This document shows positions 17,211-25,183 of a stretch of DNA of 64,000 nt, one piece after another. The DNA is taken from positions 434,001 to 498,000 of the forward strand of contig CBDCHL010000005.1 of the NCBI GenBank assembly GCA_965217195.1. The letters run 5' to 3'. Below the pieces are notes generated by a model. That model saw nothing but the letters and a program-made list of their open reading frames with translations. It did no database searches and was not told the DNA's origin. Within the stretch, counting starts at the first letter, position 1, and each line of letters begins with the position of its first letter. The stretch is from UBA6623 sp965217195. Lineage in GTDB: Bacteria; Acidobacteriota; Terriglobia; Bryobacterales; UBA6623. The position numbers and the translations under genes were made by a program.

Positions 17211-17216
17211 TATAAT
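17211..17216 (+). promoter_or_regulatory. Candidate -10 box TATAAT before the amidase
   Basis: A perfect TATAAT lies at 17211-17216. The first in-frame ATG of the amidase (17215) falls inside it, which argues that translation starts later, at GTG 17239. The best -35 (GTGAAT, 18 bp upstream) is weak. Confidence 0.4.
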
Positions 17217-17238
17217 GTTCCAGACTCATGGAGGCCTT

Positions 17239-18198
17239 GTGCAGAAGATTGCGCGAGAACAAGCTAGGCAGTACACGTTTGATCGGCAACATGATCCACT
17301 TCTACGTGTGCAGCCCGGAGAAAGCTTCGAAATCGAGACCTACGACGCAAGTGCGGGCTACTTCAAAACCGAGCACGACAAAGCCATTCCGTCTCGCCGG
17401 CCGGGCTTTGGTCGTAGACCGCCGCTAGCCAATCCGATTGGAGGACCGGTGTGGCTGGAAGGGGCCCAGGCAGGAGATACCTTGGTCGTCAGCGTCGAGG
17501 ATATCGTTGTCGACGACTATTCCTGGATTGCGATCGGCCCACGTCGCGGACCCCTGGGAGAATCGACGCGCTGGCCCGAGTTGTCGGGCGACTACACGAC
17601 ACGCATTTTTCGACACAGCCCTGGTGCAAGTGGAACCACTCGCGACGGCACCCTGCACTTCAACGATCGCATCTCTTGGCCCATTACGCCCTTCATTGGC
17701 ACACTGGGAGTCGTACCCGACCGCGAAGTCACCACCAGCATGGACGGCCAGGGCGAGTGGGGTGGAAACCTAGACGTTCGCGACGTAGCAACAGGCAATC
17801 GAATCTACCTACCCATTTTCCATGACGGCGCCATGTTCTACCTGGGTGACGTCCACGCCAGCCAGGGCGACACTGAGTTCACGGGCACGGCTGCCGAGAC
17901 CAAGGCCACGGTTCGGGTCCGACTCGACCTAATCAAAGACAAGCGCGTTCCTTGGATGCGGATCGACAAGCCGGACTCCATTGTTGCCCTCCACGCTTAT
18001 CGACCTCTGGAAATCGCCGTCGAGACGGCCACAACGAACCTGATGGATTGGCTCATCACCGAGTACAGCTTTACGCCCACTGACGCTTACTGTCTGGTCA
18101 GCACGTGTCCGGGTTTCCGGATCAACGTCTACCAAATGGTGAAGATGGCCAAGCTCAACTTCGTCGCCGGCGCCGAGATCCCTAAACGCTACCTGTAG
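17239..18198 (+). CDS. Acetamidase/formamidase family protein
   Basis: A 319-residue FmdA/AmdA-family amidohydrolase, which hydrolyses short amides to ammonia and the acid. Family signatures are GPVWLEGAQAGDTLVVSVEDI, PFIGTLGVVP, GEWGGNLDVRDV, YLPIFHDGAMFYLGDVHASQGD and a C-terminal DAYCLVSTCPGFRINQ-like block. GTG at 17239 is chosen because GGAGG lies at 17230-17234 and the upstream ATG at 17215 overlaps a TATAAT; the longer form would add 8 residues. The core of the family is complete. It precedes the RraA-like gene but with 219 bp between them, so they may be separate units. Confidence 0.85.
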   Translation: MQKIAREQARQYTFDRQHDPLLRVQPGESFEIETYDASAGYFKTEHDKAIPSRRPGFGRRPPLANPIGGPVWLEGAQAGDTLVVSVEDIVVDDYSWIAIGPRRGPLGESTRWPELSGDYTTRIFRHSPGASGTTRDGTLHFNDRISWPITPFIGTLGVVPDREVTTSMDGQGEWGGNLDVRDVATGNRIYLPIFHDGAMFYLGDVHASQGDTEFTGTAAETKATVRVRLDLIKDKRVPWMRIDKPDSIVALHAYRPLEIAVETATTNLMDWLITEYSFTPTDAYCLVSTCPGFRINVYQMVKMAKLNFVAGAEIPKRYL

Positions 18199-18417
18199 TC
18201 TCGCGGCTTGGTAGGACAGGCCGGGCGGGCCGTCGCTTACCTACGCACCTGCTCCACCGAAGCCACACGCCGGACCTGTGTTTTAGCTATGCTCTTGCTA
18301 ACAAAACGTCCGCAGGTCGGGGCCGCCCTCGGTCAAAGCAGGAAGCACCCGACAGTGACCCGTGGCACAGACTTGCGCGAAACAAATACACTTTAATATT
18401 AAGAGACCAACACAAAC

Positions 18418-19116
18418 ATGAGTGTTGAGTGGAAATCCGACGAAGAGCTATTCGATCTTGCCCGGCGTGAGCTTTTTACCGCTGTCGTGGGCGATGCAAT
18501 GGACAAGATGGGCCTGCTGCATCAGTTCCTGCCGCCGCAGGTGCGTCCGCTGGAGCCCTCGATGCGCACAATCGGCCGCGCCATGACGGTGCTGGCAGCG
18601 GACTGGCTGGACGCACCGGAGTTGGCCACGCCGGGGAACCCGCTGCTCGAGCGTAACTTCGGCATCATGCTGCAGGCCCTCGACGACCTCAAGGCCAACG
18701 AGATCTACTTCGGCGGCGGCGGCTCGCCCCGCTACGCGCTGTGGGGTGAACTGATGGCCACCCGCGCCAAAATGCTGGGCTCGGCCGGCGCGGTGATGAA
18801 CGGCTATTGCCGCGACACGCCGGGGTTGCTGGCGTTGAAGTTCCCGACCTTCTCGTGGGGCCCCTATGCGCAGGACTTCACCGCGCGCGCCAAGGTGGTC
18901 GACTTCCGCTGCCGGCTCGAGGTGGCGGGTGTCAGCGTCAAGCCGGGTGACCTGGTGCTGGGTGATGTCGACGGCGTATGCGTCGTCCCGCGGGAGGCGG
19001 AGGAAGAGGCCATCACCAAGGCGCTCGAGAAATCGCGCGGGGAGAAGCTAGTGGGCAAGGCCATCGAGGGGGGCATGTCGGCCCTCGAGGCGTTTGACCA
19101 GTACGGGATCATGTAG
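18418..19116 (+). CDS. RraA-family/HMG-aldolase-like protein
   Basis: A 232-residue protein of the RraA/4-hydroxy-4-methyl-2-oxoglutarate aldolase fold. Visible blocks are TAVVGDAMDKMG (about 21-32), GRAMTV, LGSAGAVMNGYCRDTPGL with the metal/substrate Arg-Asp pair, and VKPGDLVLGDVDGVCVVPRE near the C-terminus. Members either act as class II pyruvate aldolases or inhibit RNase E; the intact R-D pair and catabolic neighbours favour an aldolase-like role. A TAATAT-containing AT-rich segment lies about 30 bases before the ATG, but no good ribosome site is seen. Confidence 0.85.
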   Translation: MSVEWKSDEELFDLARRELFTAVVGDAMDKMGLLHQFLPPQVRPLEPSMRTIGRAMTVLAADWLDAPELATPGNPLLERNFGIMLQALDDLKANEIYFGGGGSPRYALWGELMATRAKMLGSAGAVMNGYCRDTPGLLALKFPTFSWGPYAQDFTARAKVVDFRCRLEVAGVSVKPGDLVLGDVDGVCVVPREAEEEAITKALEKSRGEKLVGKAIEGGMSALEAFDQYGIM

Positions 19117-19688
19117 TGGGCACCGCTGTCCCGCTGAGAGACTGCCTTTTTTCAAACAGTAGATAGCCCACCGATGTAACAATCGGGGACAATGGAAGCG
19201 GAATGACCACAACCCGTGTCCTGGGCGTCGGCGCATTGGCACTGGCCGGCGTACTACCGTTGTCATCGGCGCCGGGCACGGGCGGAATCAGCGCCGCTAC
19301 CCCAACCACGGCGCCGCGTTTGAGCTCATCCAACAGTCTAGTGTGGGTAGACGGTACGAGGGCCTCCCCGTTCGCCGACAGGCTCCCAAATCCTCCCTGA
19401 CGGGGCAGTGTTTAGTCTGGCGACGCGTGACTCCAGACTGAACCGGCCCCAGGGTCTGCCCTGGAAACCGAATTGGACACGGACTAAACAGGTTGAGGAA
19501 CTCCGCCCTGGAATTGAAGCATCACACTCTCGAGTACCGTGTTCTTGCCGGGGCCAGTGCAGCCGCGGTCAAATCGCCATTCGCCGAGAACCGGAACTCG
19601 GACCCGGACTCGAATGAATCCAGCGAATCACGACGTCGTATGATGGGACAGTTCCCGCGGGACGTGGCTCAGGAATCAGGAGATGACA
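19117..19688 (+). other. Gene-poor stretch with a possible WD40-like remnant
   Basis: The 572 bp between the RraA-like gene and the cyclase contains no supported gene. A plus-strand frame at 19203-19400 contains NSLVWVDGT, and another frame reads QILPDGAVFSLATRDSRLN. These weakly recall LVWVDRQG and SPDG repeats of TolB-like beta-propeller proteins common in acidobacteria. The evidence is too thin for a gene call. Confidence 0.25.
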
Positions 19689-20720
19689 ATGCAGATTTTA
19701 GAAGAACGAAGCATCAAGGTCGTTGCAGGGTTTAGCGTAGCGACAGCACTCACTTTCGGTTGGGTGCTGCTGTCTGAACTGTCGAACAAACGCGCGGCGG
19801 CACAGTCCAACCGGGAGGTGACCAAGGAAATGGTCGACGCTTGGATGACGGAGCTCTCTAACTGGGGCCGCTGGGGGAAGGACGACCAGTTGGGCGCGAT
19901 CAACCTCATCACGCCGGAGAAGCGAAAACAGGCAGCGGCGTTGGTCAAAAAAGGGATTTCCGTGTCGCTGGCGCGGGACACCGAGAAGGAAAAGGCGCCC
20001 GATAATCCATTGCCGTTCGTGCATGAGATGATCCGCACCGGACTCAATAACCCAGGCGACTCCAGTTCCGACAGATACAGTGTCTCTTACCACGGCTACG
20101 CCCACACTCATATGGATTCCACCTGCCACAAGTTTTACAAGGGCAAGATGTACAACGGTTTTTCGCAAGAAGAAGTCACCGACAAAGGGGCGGGCAAATT
20201 GGGGGTCCAAAATTTCAAGAGCGGGATCTTCACGCGAGGTGTTCTGATGGATATCGCCCGCCTGAAGGGTGTGCCCTACCTCGAACCGGACACGCGGATC
20301 TATCCCGAGGATCTCGACGCTTGGGAAAAAAAGGCAGGCCTGAAAGTCTCAAGCGGTGACGTCGTGTTCATCCGTACAGGCCGCTGGGCGCGACGGGACG
20401 CAAAGGGTCCTTGGGCGGCTTCCAAGAGCTCCGCGGGGCTCTACGCAACCTGCGCCAAGTGGCTCAAGGAGCGCGATGTAGCGATGCTGGGCAGCGATGC
20501 AGCGAGCGATGCTATGCCGTCGGGAGTGGAAGGAGTCCGCCAGCCGATCCACCAGCTCGTTTTGATCGCTATGGGTATGCCCATCTTTGACAGTTGCGAC
20601 CTCGAAGCTCTCGCCCGCGAGGCAGCTAAACAGCAGCGCTGGGAGTTTCTCTTGACCGCGGCGCCAATTCCGGTGACGGGAGGGACAGGCTCGCCACTCA
20701 ACCCGATTGCGACGTTCTAG
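19689..20720 (+). CDS. Exported cyclase-family protein (kynurenine formamidase-like)
   Basis: A 343-residue protein of the cyclase family (KynB-like metal-dependent hydrolases). An N-terminal hydrophobic segment (VVAGFSVATALTFGWVLLS) acts as a signal or anchor. The metal-binding signature is HGYAHTHMDSTCHKF (about 132-146), the family H-x-x-x-H-x-D-x-x-x-H. Further support comes from GVLMDIARLKGVPYLEP, GDVVFIRTGRWARRDA and MLGSDAASDA near the C-terminus. Substrate is unknown. ATG 19689 is preferred to 19683 because AGGAG ends 6 bases upstream. The gene stands alone. Confidence 0.85.
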   Translation: MQILEERSIKVVAGFSVATALTFGWVLLSELSNKRAAAQSNREVTKEMVDAWMTELSNWGRWGKDDQLGAINLITPEKRKQAAALVKKGISVSLARDTEKEKAPDNPLPFVHEMIRTGLNNPGDSSSDRYSVSYHGYAHTHMDSTCHKFYKGKMYNGFSQEEVTDKGAGKLGVQNFKSGIFTRGVLMDIARLKGVPYLEPDTRIYPEDLDAWEKKAGLKVSSGDVVFIRTGRWARRDAKGPWAASKSSAGLYATCAKWLKERDVAMLGSDAASDAMPSGVEGVRQPIHQLVLIAMGMPIFDSCDLEALAREAAKQQRWEFLLTAAPIPVTGGTGSPLNPIATF

Positions 20721-20725
20721 CGACC

Positions 20726-20749
20726 AGGGCCTTAGGGCGGTCGGGCCCT
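20726..20749 (+). terminator. Possible hairpin after the cyclase gene
   Basis: AGGGCC at 20726-20731 can pair with GGCCCT at 20744-20749, six bases after the cyclase stop. There is no following T-run, so an intrinsic terminator is only possible. Confidence 0.3.
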
Positions 20750-20886
20750 CACCGCAAAGCGATACGGTAGATGTCCGACTCTCTCTATCTCGCTACAACA
20801 CGCGGCAGGGGCTACAATCAAGTAAAATCGTTTAGTCTCCGAATTCACGGCAGAACCGCGCGCCGAAGCGCCCATCCGATTGCGCC

Positions 20887-20976
20887 GGAGAGATGGCCGA
20901 GTGGTTGAAGGCGCACGCTTGGAAAGCGTGTGTAGGGGAAACTCTACCGAGGGTTCGAATCCCTCTCTCTCCGCCA
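20887..20976 (+). tRNA. tRNA-Ser(GGA)
   Basis: A class II tRNA with acceptor GGAGAGA pairing with TCTCTCC, an encoded CCA end, anticodon loop TTGGAAA (GGA), a long variable arm (TGTAGGGGAAACTCTACC region) and a GGTTCGAATCC T-arm. No integrase lies beside it. Confidence 0.95.
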
Positions 20977-21097
20977 TTCTCTAACTGTATTCTATTGAAA
21001 ATAAGACTGTTAGGAAATTTCCTTGAGACTAAGTCTTTCTTTTAGTCTGTCTTTTGTGCGGCGCTTGAGAACCGTAGAAGGAGCGAGCCAAACGCTT

Positions 21098-21445
21098 TCA
21101 TCCAACCCGTGATGAGGGTCCTTCTTCCAGAGAACCGTCGGGCAGGATCTGTCTCACCGCACATCCTAACCCGAGGATCACGGGCTCCAGCAGGGAACGC
21201 CGATGGCATTGATGGGGATCGCCCTCCGAGCACATCCAGCAGGTACGCTCGTGGGGTGGCAACAGCTTTGCGATTTCGTCTTCCAGGGCCTGACCCGCAA
21301 GGGGCGGCCGGCCGCCGAGAGCGGGCAGCGATTGGTAGCCGATGCGGCGTTGCTCGAGGGAGGCTCGCAGCGGTTCGCGGTTGAACTGCGGATGCCAGCG
21401 GCTGCGGGGAACGCTTCTGGTCGCCGACTCCGCGATCTTGGTCAT
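21098..21445 (-). pseudogene. DUF488-family remnant
   Basis: The minus-strand frame reads TRSVPRSRWHPQFNREPLRA, then IGYQSLPALGGRP, MCSEGDPHQCHRRSLL and VRQILPDGSLEE, which are successive blocks of DUF488 proteins. The N-terminal TIGHS block is missing, and between LGGRP and MCSEGDP there are only about 28 residues where the family usually has about 60. The gene therefore looks like an internally deleted, 5'-truncated copy. No ribosome site is visible. Confidence 0.65.
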
Positions 21446-21530
21446 TGTGGACGATAAGCGAATGCAACTCGCGTCGTAGCAACACTCGATGACGGAAGCA
21501 CCGCTTTGGGGACAATACGCGACTTCTCCA

Positions 21531-21890
21531 TTAGCCCAATTCATGTTCCGAGGTGAGAAGCCTTCGATGCGTTTTCCGGCGGCGAATTGTCTGCATCAGG
21601 TATACCGAAAGGCACGAAGTCACTCCCAGGCCGATGCCGACTGAGGGAGAGAACCAGTAGTGGGTCCCCGCTCCAAACGCAAACCACGGTGCGGCGATCA
21701 CCCACAGTCCGATCGAGGTTCCCAGACGTCTACGTTGTTCTTCCATTCGGTGTACCCAGGACCCCACGAGAATGACATAAGCTGCTGCTAGAACGACTGG
21801 AACAAACAACCCATCCGAGCCGTCAGACAAGAGTGCAGTCCACAATAGCCACACAGCAACTCCCACCGCTAGTTTTTGTATCGATTTCAT
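21531..21890 (-). CDS. Hypothetical membrane protein, last gene of tad-like operon
   Basis: A 119-residue protein with four hydrophobic segments: KLAVGVAVWLLWTALL (about 6-21), VPVVLAAAYVILVGSWV (about 30-46), IGLWVIAAPWFAFGAG (about 60-75) and a fourth through GIGLGVTSCLSVYLM. The C-terminus is basic (RRRKTHRRLL). A GGAG lies 9 bases before the ATG. It follows the pseudo-receiver gene by 96 bp on the same strand, and the region resembles the membrane protein at 22599-23108 in organisation. No known family recognised. Confidence 0.6.
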   Translation of the reverse strand: MKSIQKLAVGVAVWLLWTALLSDGSDGLFVPVVLAAAYVILVGSWVHRMEEQRRRLGTSIGLWVIAAPWFAFGAGTHYWFSPSVGIGLGVTSCLSVYLMQTIRRRKTHRRLLTSEHELG

Positions 21891-21986
21891 CCCGTTATCT
21901 CCAGTGGTTGACGTTTGACAAACACGAATTCATTTGGACTGAACAAACCGGGTGGGGAACAACACCCGTCTCCGCCGCGTGACGGA

Positions 21987-22490
21987 TCAGCGCGCGCCGC
22001 CGCTTGACGTCAACAGTTGCCAAGCGCGAAATCCTTCCGCCAAGAACACTAGCGGGTTGCGGTGGCGGCGGGGCCACACGCTCCGAACCCCATGTCGCGC
22101 CCGCATCGGGTGCCCTGGGCAGACGGCGTGAATCTCGTTTATCAGAGATGCCGGCTCCGTGACGCCGGCGAGCGGGAAGGCTCCCAGCCGCTCAAGTTCG
22201 CGACGACGAGAATGATCTGCCGGATCAACCGCTACTATGACACGAGTCCTGGGCGACCAATGCGCGACCCGCAAGATTGTATTGGGACCCTGCAAGATCG
22301 GCACGCCCGGGCCCAGGATCAAGACGTCAGGCCGATGCTGCCGAAACATCTCGGCAACATTATCCTCGTCCGCCGCGTCGACCAAGACTTCCAAGTCCTC
22401 TTCCAGCGCCAGCCGGATGCACAGCGATCGTCTTAAGTACTCACGCCCGTCAATGACTGCAATACCAATCGTGCCGTTGCGTTCCGCCAT
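21987..22490 (-). CDS. Degenerate receiver-domain protein (pseudo-receiver)
   Basis: A 167-residue protein whose first 120 residues follow a response-regulator receiver fold: GIAVIDGREYLRRSLCIRL at the start, VLVDAADEDNVAEMFRQHRPDVLILGPG and an RVIVAVDP strand. The phospho-acceptor position normally reads LLD; here it is LILG (G60), and the usual acidic pair near residue 14 is D-G. It should therefore not be phosphorylated. No output domain follows; the C-terminal tail (about 125-167) is basic and unassigned. AAAGGATGA precedes the ATG. It may act by protein contact. Confidence 0.6.
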   Translation of the reverse strand: MAERNGTIGIAVIDGREYLRRSLCIRLALEEDLEVLVDAADEDNVAEMFRQHRPDVLILGPGVPILQGPNTILRVAHWSPRTRVIVAVDPADHSRRRELERLGAFPLAGVTEPASLINEIHAVCPGHPMRARHGVRSVWPRRHRNPLVFLAEGFRAWQLLTSSGGAR

Positions 22491-22598
22491 GATAGTTCAT
22501 CCTTTCTCCGCAAACTTCTTTCTCTCGTTGTCCCCGGGGTCCGGGCGTGTGAGGTGACATCACCGCTTTCTGGACGCCGTACCGTCATCACCAGTGTT

Positions 22599-23108
22599 TC
22601 ACCCGGCGTTGGCGATCCGACATGCTTCAGCTCCCTGGATCCTGAAAGTGCGATCTACAACGGGTCTGGGTACGGGCATTTGGGCCGCCTCCAGGAGCCG
22701 TTCGATCATCTGAGCGTTCAGATCATCCGGCACTGGTTCTGTTGTTTCGATGGAAACGTTTCGTGCTCCAATTCGGACTGTAAGGTAGCCACCGACAAAA
22801 AGCGCAAAGCCGAGCCCCGCGTTGAGTTCTGCTGAGGGTGAAGGAGACCGGCTCGCGACTCCTAGAAAGAATCCTCCCAGGACGATCAAGAAGAACCCAA
22901 ATGGAATACGCCCTTGCCGCCATAGAAGGGTCATTAGGAATGCGAATCCCAGGCACAAACCGAGAGTGGCGCCGGTACGGAACCAGTCCAGATCTGACGC
23001 CGTGGCCGCGAAATACGCGAAAGATTGTGTGGTGGCAACCCAATAGATCAAGGCTCCTACGCCGAGAACATTAATTGCCAGTGCTTTAATCGTTAGTTTG
23101 TTTGTCAT
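22599..23108 (-). CDS. Hypothetical membrane protein in tad-like operon
   Basis: A 169-residue protein with four hydrophobic segments (INVLGVGALIYWVATT, GATLGLCLGFAFLMTLLW, PFGFFLIVLGGFFLGVA and AGLGFALFVGGYLTV), then a soluble tail with PVPDDLNAQMIERLLEAAQMP. A TGGAGAC lies upstream of the ATG. It sits 50 bp after a TadE-like gene on the same strand and is probably co-transcribed. No family is recognised. Confidence 0.6.
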   Translation of the reverse strand: MTNKLTIKALAINVLGVGALIYWVATTQSFAYFAATASDLDWFRTGATLGLCLGFAFLMTLLWRQGRIPFGFFLIVLGGFFLGVASRSPSPSAELNAGLGFALFVGGYLTVRIGARNVSIETTEPVPDDLNAQMIERLLEAAQMPVPRPVVDRTFRIQGAEACRIANAG

Positions 23109-23157
23109 TTCTTTGTCTCCAGAAGTTTGTAGAGTTGCTCTTTACCGGAATGGGCGA

Positions 23158-23637
23158 TCAGGGAGTCGCTCCCAGGTTCTCGACCGGAATCGATTGTGTG
23201 ATCGGTCTCGCGACGTAGCGCCCGGCCAAACCGGGCGTGAATAGGAAAGTATGGTAACCGTCCAACCGGACGACAATGCGGTCTGCAGCTTCGTCTCCGG
23301 GGGCCCCATTCGCATCCTCGCGAGTTATGCTCACCATCTCGGGTGTTAGTCCCAGCAATCCCATACCTGTCAGAGCAGTCGGATCCGGGTCGTTGTAAAG
23401 GATCACGTTGCGGATCCGATTCTCTGCAGCCGTCGGGTCCTCATCCCAATCTGTCACCACGGCATACCGCGAGCCCGCCCGCAGCCGTTGCACAAAGGCT
23501 TGGTGCACCGTCAGCATTTGGCCGAAATCGATGATGGCAAGCAGAAGCCCGATGGCGAGAAGCAACACGAATGCAGCTTCCACGATGGCGCTCCCCCGCT
23601 GCTTGGAAGATCTCGTCATAACTCGTTGCCGCTCCAT
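23158..23637 (-). CDS. TadE-like pseudopilin protein
   Basis: A 159-residue protein beginning with a short basic segment, then GSAIVEAAFVLLLAIGLLLA, the TadE-type N-terminus in which a prepilin-like Gly-Ser precedes a conserved Glu and a hydrophobic helix. The remaining part is a periplasmic beta-rich domain with LRAGSRYAVVTDW, the usual RxGARYA region. TadE proteins are minor pseudopilins of Flp/Tad pili. GAGGAGG lies just upstream of the ATG, and the preceding TadE gene ends 11 bp away, so the two are a coupled pair. Confidence 0.83.
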   Translation of the reverse strand: MERQRVMTRSSKQRGSAIVEAAFVLLLAIGLLLAIIDFGQMLTVHQAFVQRLRAGSRYAVVTDWDEDPTAAENRIRNVILYNDPDPTALTGMGLLGLTPEMVSITREDANGAPGDEAADRIVVRLDGYHTFLFTPGLAGRYVARPITQSIPVENLGATP

Positions 23638-23648
23638 AATTTCCTCCT

Positions 23649-24152
23649 CTACGGAACCACGATCCGTCCCATGAACCGGAACGTCGCTTTGGGCTTGCCC
23701 GTGATGGTCAGCTCCCGCAGGAATGTGTTGATGGTCAAACCGTCAATCTGGACGCTGACGTCTTCCGGCACGACACCGCTGGGCGTGCTGATTACCGTAA
23801 CGTGTCCCGTGGTCAACCCGGGAACAAGGGCGTTCCCTGACCCGTCGGCGCCGGGGTCGCCATAGACTGTCATGTTTCTCACTGCTGCGGCCCATCCGTC
23901 CCCGCTGTTGCCGCCCGCAAGGTCAAACGGTCGCAGGGACGCGTAGCGTGCGCCGTCACGTACTGAGCTTTGTAAGGAATTGTAGATGTAGAAACTGTAT
24001 CCGAACTCCAAAACACCGGCCAGAATGAGGAGTACGAGCGCAGACCCAAGGCCAAACTCGACCATAACGCTGCCTCGGCGATCCCTGGTTCCGTCTGCCG
24101 CCCCCAACGGGTCGTTCGTTTGTGTTTTGGTTCGTGAAGTATTGTCTCGCAT
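23649..24152 (-). CDS. TadE-like pseudopilin protein
   Basis: A 167-residue TadE-family protein: after a hydrophilic leader the RRGSVMVEFGLGSALVLLIL segment (about 27-46) gives the prepilin-like Gly and conserved Glu, followed by the hydrophobic helix and SSVRDGARYASL. ATG at 24152 has AGGGAG about 9 bases upstream; the longer frame to 24239 overlaps the regulator gene. It lies between the damaged regulator and a second TadE gene in the operon. No TadA ATPase, TadB/TadC or flp pilin gene is found in the window. Confidence 0.83.
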   Translation of the reverse strand: MRDNTSRTKTQTNDPLGAADGTRDRRGSVMVEFGLGSALVLLILAGVLEFGYSFYIYNSLQSSVRDGARYASLRPFDLAGGNSGDGWAAAVRNMTVYGDPGADGSGNALVPGLTTGHVTVISTPSGVVPEDVSVQIDGLTINTFLRELTITGKPKATFRFMGRIVVP

Positions 24153-24165
24153 GACAAGAATCTCC

Positions 24166-24905
24166 CTATGTGCTCGTTCCTCTATTGTAGGCGCCGGCTG
24201 ACACTCTTTCCGCCGGCGACGGCCCCGCCCCAAGCGCATAAAGAGCTAAGTGCACGCGGTCGGAAATATCCAACTTCTGAAACACGCGGTGAATGTGGTT
24301 CCTGACCGTGTTGGCGGTGATGCACAGTGCGCGCGCTATTTCTCGGTTTTTGTATCCTTTCGCCACCAGCTCAACTATTTCGTGCTCTCGTTCACTTAGG
24401 CGACGTTCCATCAAGTCCTCCGAATCAGGACACGCAAATTCTCGGACGACCAGTGCCTGGGACTTGGCATCAAGCCAAACATGGCCCGCTCGCACCGTGT
24501 GGATGGCCGCCACCAGGGTCTCGGTTGGCGCGGTTTTGCAAACAACACCAGATGCACCGCGCTTCATCGACAGGACAATCGCGGCCTTGTCTTCCTCATC
24601 TGTTAAGACAATGGCTCTCGTGGCCGGCGATTCACACTGTAGATAGGTCAAGACACTCAGCCCGCTGACTCTGGGCATCCTCGAGTCGAGCAGCACGATG
24701 TCAGCCCGCTGACTCTGGGCATCCTCGAGTCGAGCAGCACGATGTCGGGACGGGATACATCGATCAGCTCGATCGCGTCTTTTGCGTCAGCCGCTTCCCC
24801 AACCACTTCGATGTCGCGTTCCAAAGAAAGCGAGACCTTCAGAGCATCCCGTAGGATAGGTTGATCGCCGACAATAACGACTCGAATTCTTCGTACATTC
24901 TCCAT
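24166..24905 (-). pseudogene. NarL-type response regulator broken by 44-bp duplication
   Basis: Starting at ATG 24905 (MENVRRIRVVIVGDQPILRD), the receiver runs through DIVLLDSRMPRVSGL, where a 44-bp tandem duplication at 24657-24746 shifts the frame. Removing one copy joins it to SVLTYLQCESPAT and then a LuxR-type helix-turn-helix (LSEREHEIVELVAKGYKNRE, ITANTVRNHIHRVFQKLDI), giving a 231-residue protein of normal length. The intact version would have Asp in LLDSR; the acidic pair reads G-D. The start overlaps the stop of the small upstream gene (TGATG). Confidence 0.8.
24657..24746. repeat. 44-bp direct tandem duplication
   Basis: The unit beginning CAGCCCGCTGACTCTGGGCA occurs twice with exact identity, first at 24658-24701 and again at 24702-24745. 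Because 44 is not a multiple of three, it shifts the frame of the regulator gene. It could be a recent mutation, a reversible switch or an assembly error. Confidence 0.9.
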
Positions 24906-25135
24906 CACACCTTCTCCTTTAAATTACGCTCCGTGGGCAAAGGACTACCTGCCTGGCCCGCTCCATAGTCTTTATGCATCGACACCACCGAGGAGATCAG
25001 GTACATCAATCCGAAAGTCACCGCAGTGAACAGGGCTGCTAGCGGATTAAACCAACTGATAAGTAGGGCCGTCACGCCTAGTGCAGCCGCTGCGAAAATC
25101 CGGGCTTTGTCTAGCGGGAAATCGTTGAAATCCAT
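24905..25135 (-). CDS. Small hypothetical membrane protein
   Basis: A 76-residue protein with two hydrophobic segments (ARIFAAAALGVTALLISWF, about 10-28, and AALFTAVTFGLMYLISSVV, about 32-50) and a short polar tail. ATG 25135 is chosen because AAAGGAG lies upstream; the longer frame to 25159 begins with a weak site. Its stop overlaps the start of the following regulator gene, so it belongs to the same operon. No family recognised. Confidence 0.6.
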   Translation of the reverse strand: MDFNDFPLDKARIFAAAALGVTALLISWFNPLAALFTAVTFGLMYLISSVVSMHKDYGAGQAGSPLPTERNLKEKV

Positions 25136-25183
25136 GATCTGCGCTCCTTTCGTCGTCACCCTACGTCCGACAACATTGACTCC

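Noticed and set aside
19203..19400. 65-residue plus-strand frame with a signal-like start and NSLVWVDGT
   Set aside because: Only a weak resemblance to TolB-like propellers; no ribosome site and too short to support a gene.
20749..20890. tRNA-Ser(GGA) as a second integration site
   Set aside because: No integrase or repeated tRNA end lies next to it; the DUF488 remnant alone does not show an island.
24657..24746. Two separate small genes from the two overlapping frames
   Set aside because: Joined after removing one 44-bp copy they form one complete regulator, so they are halves of one gene.
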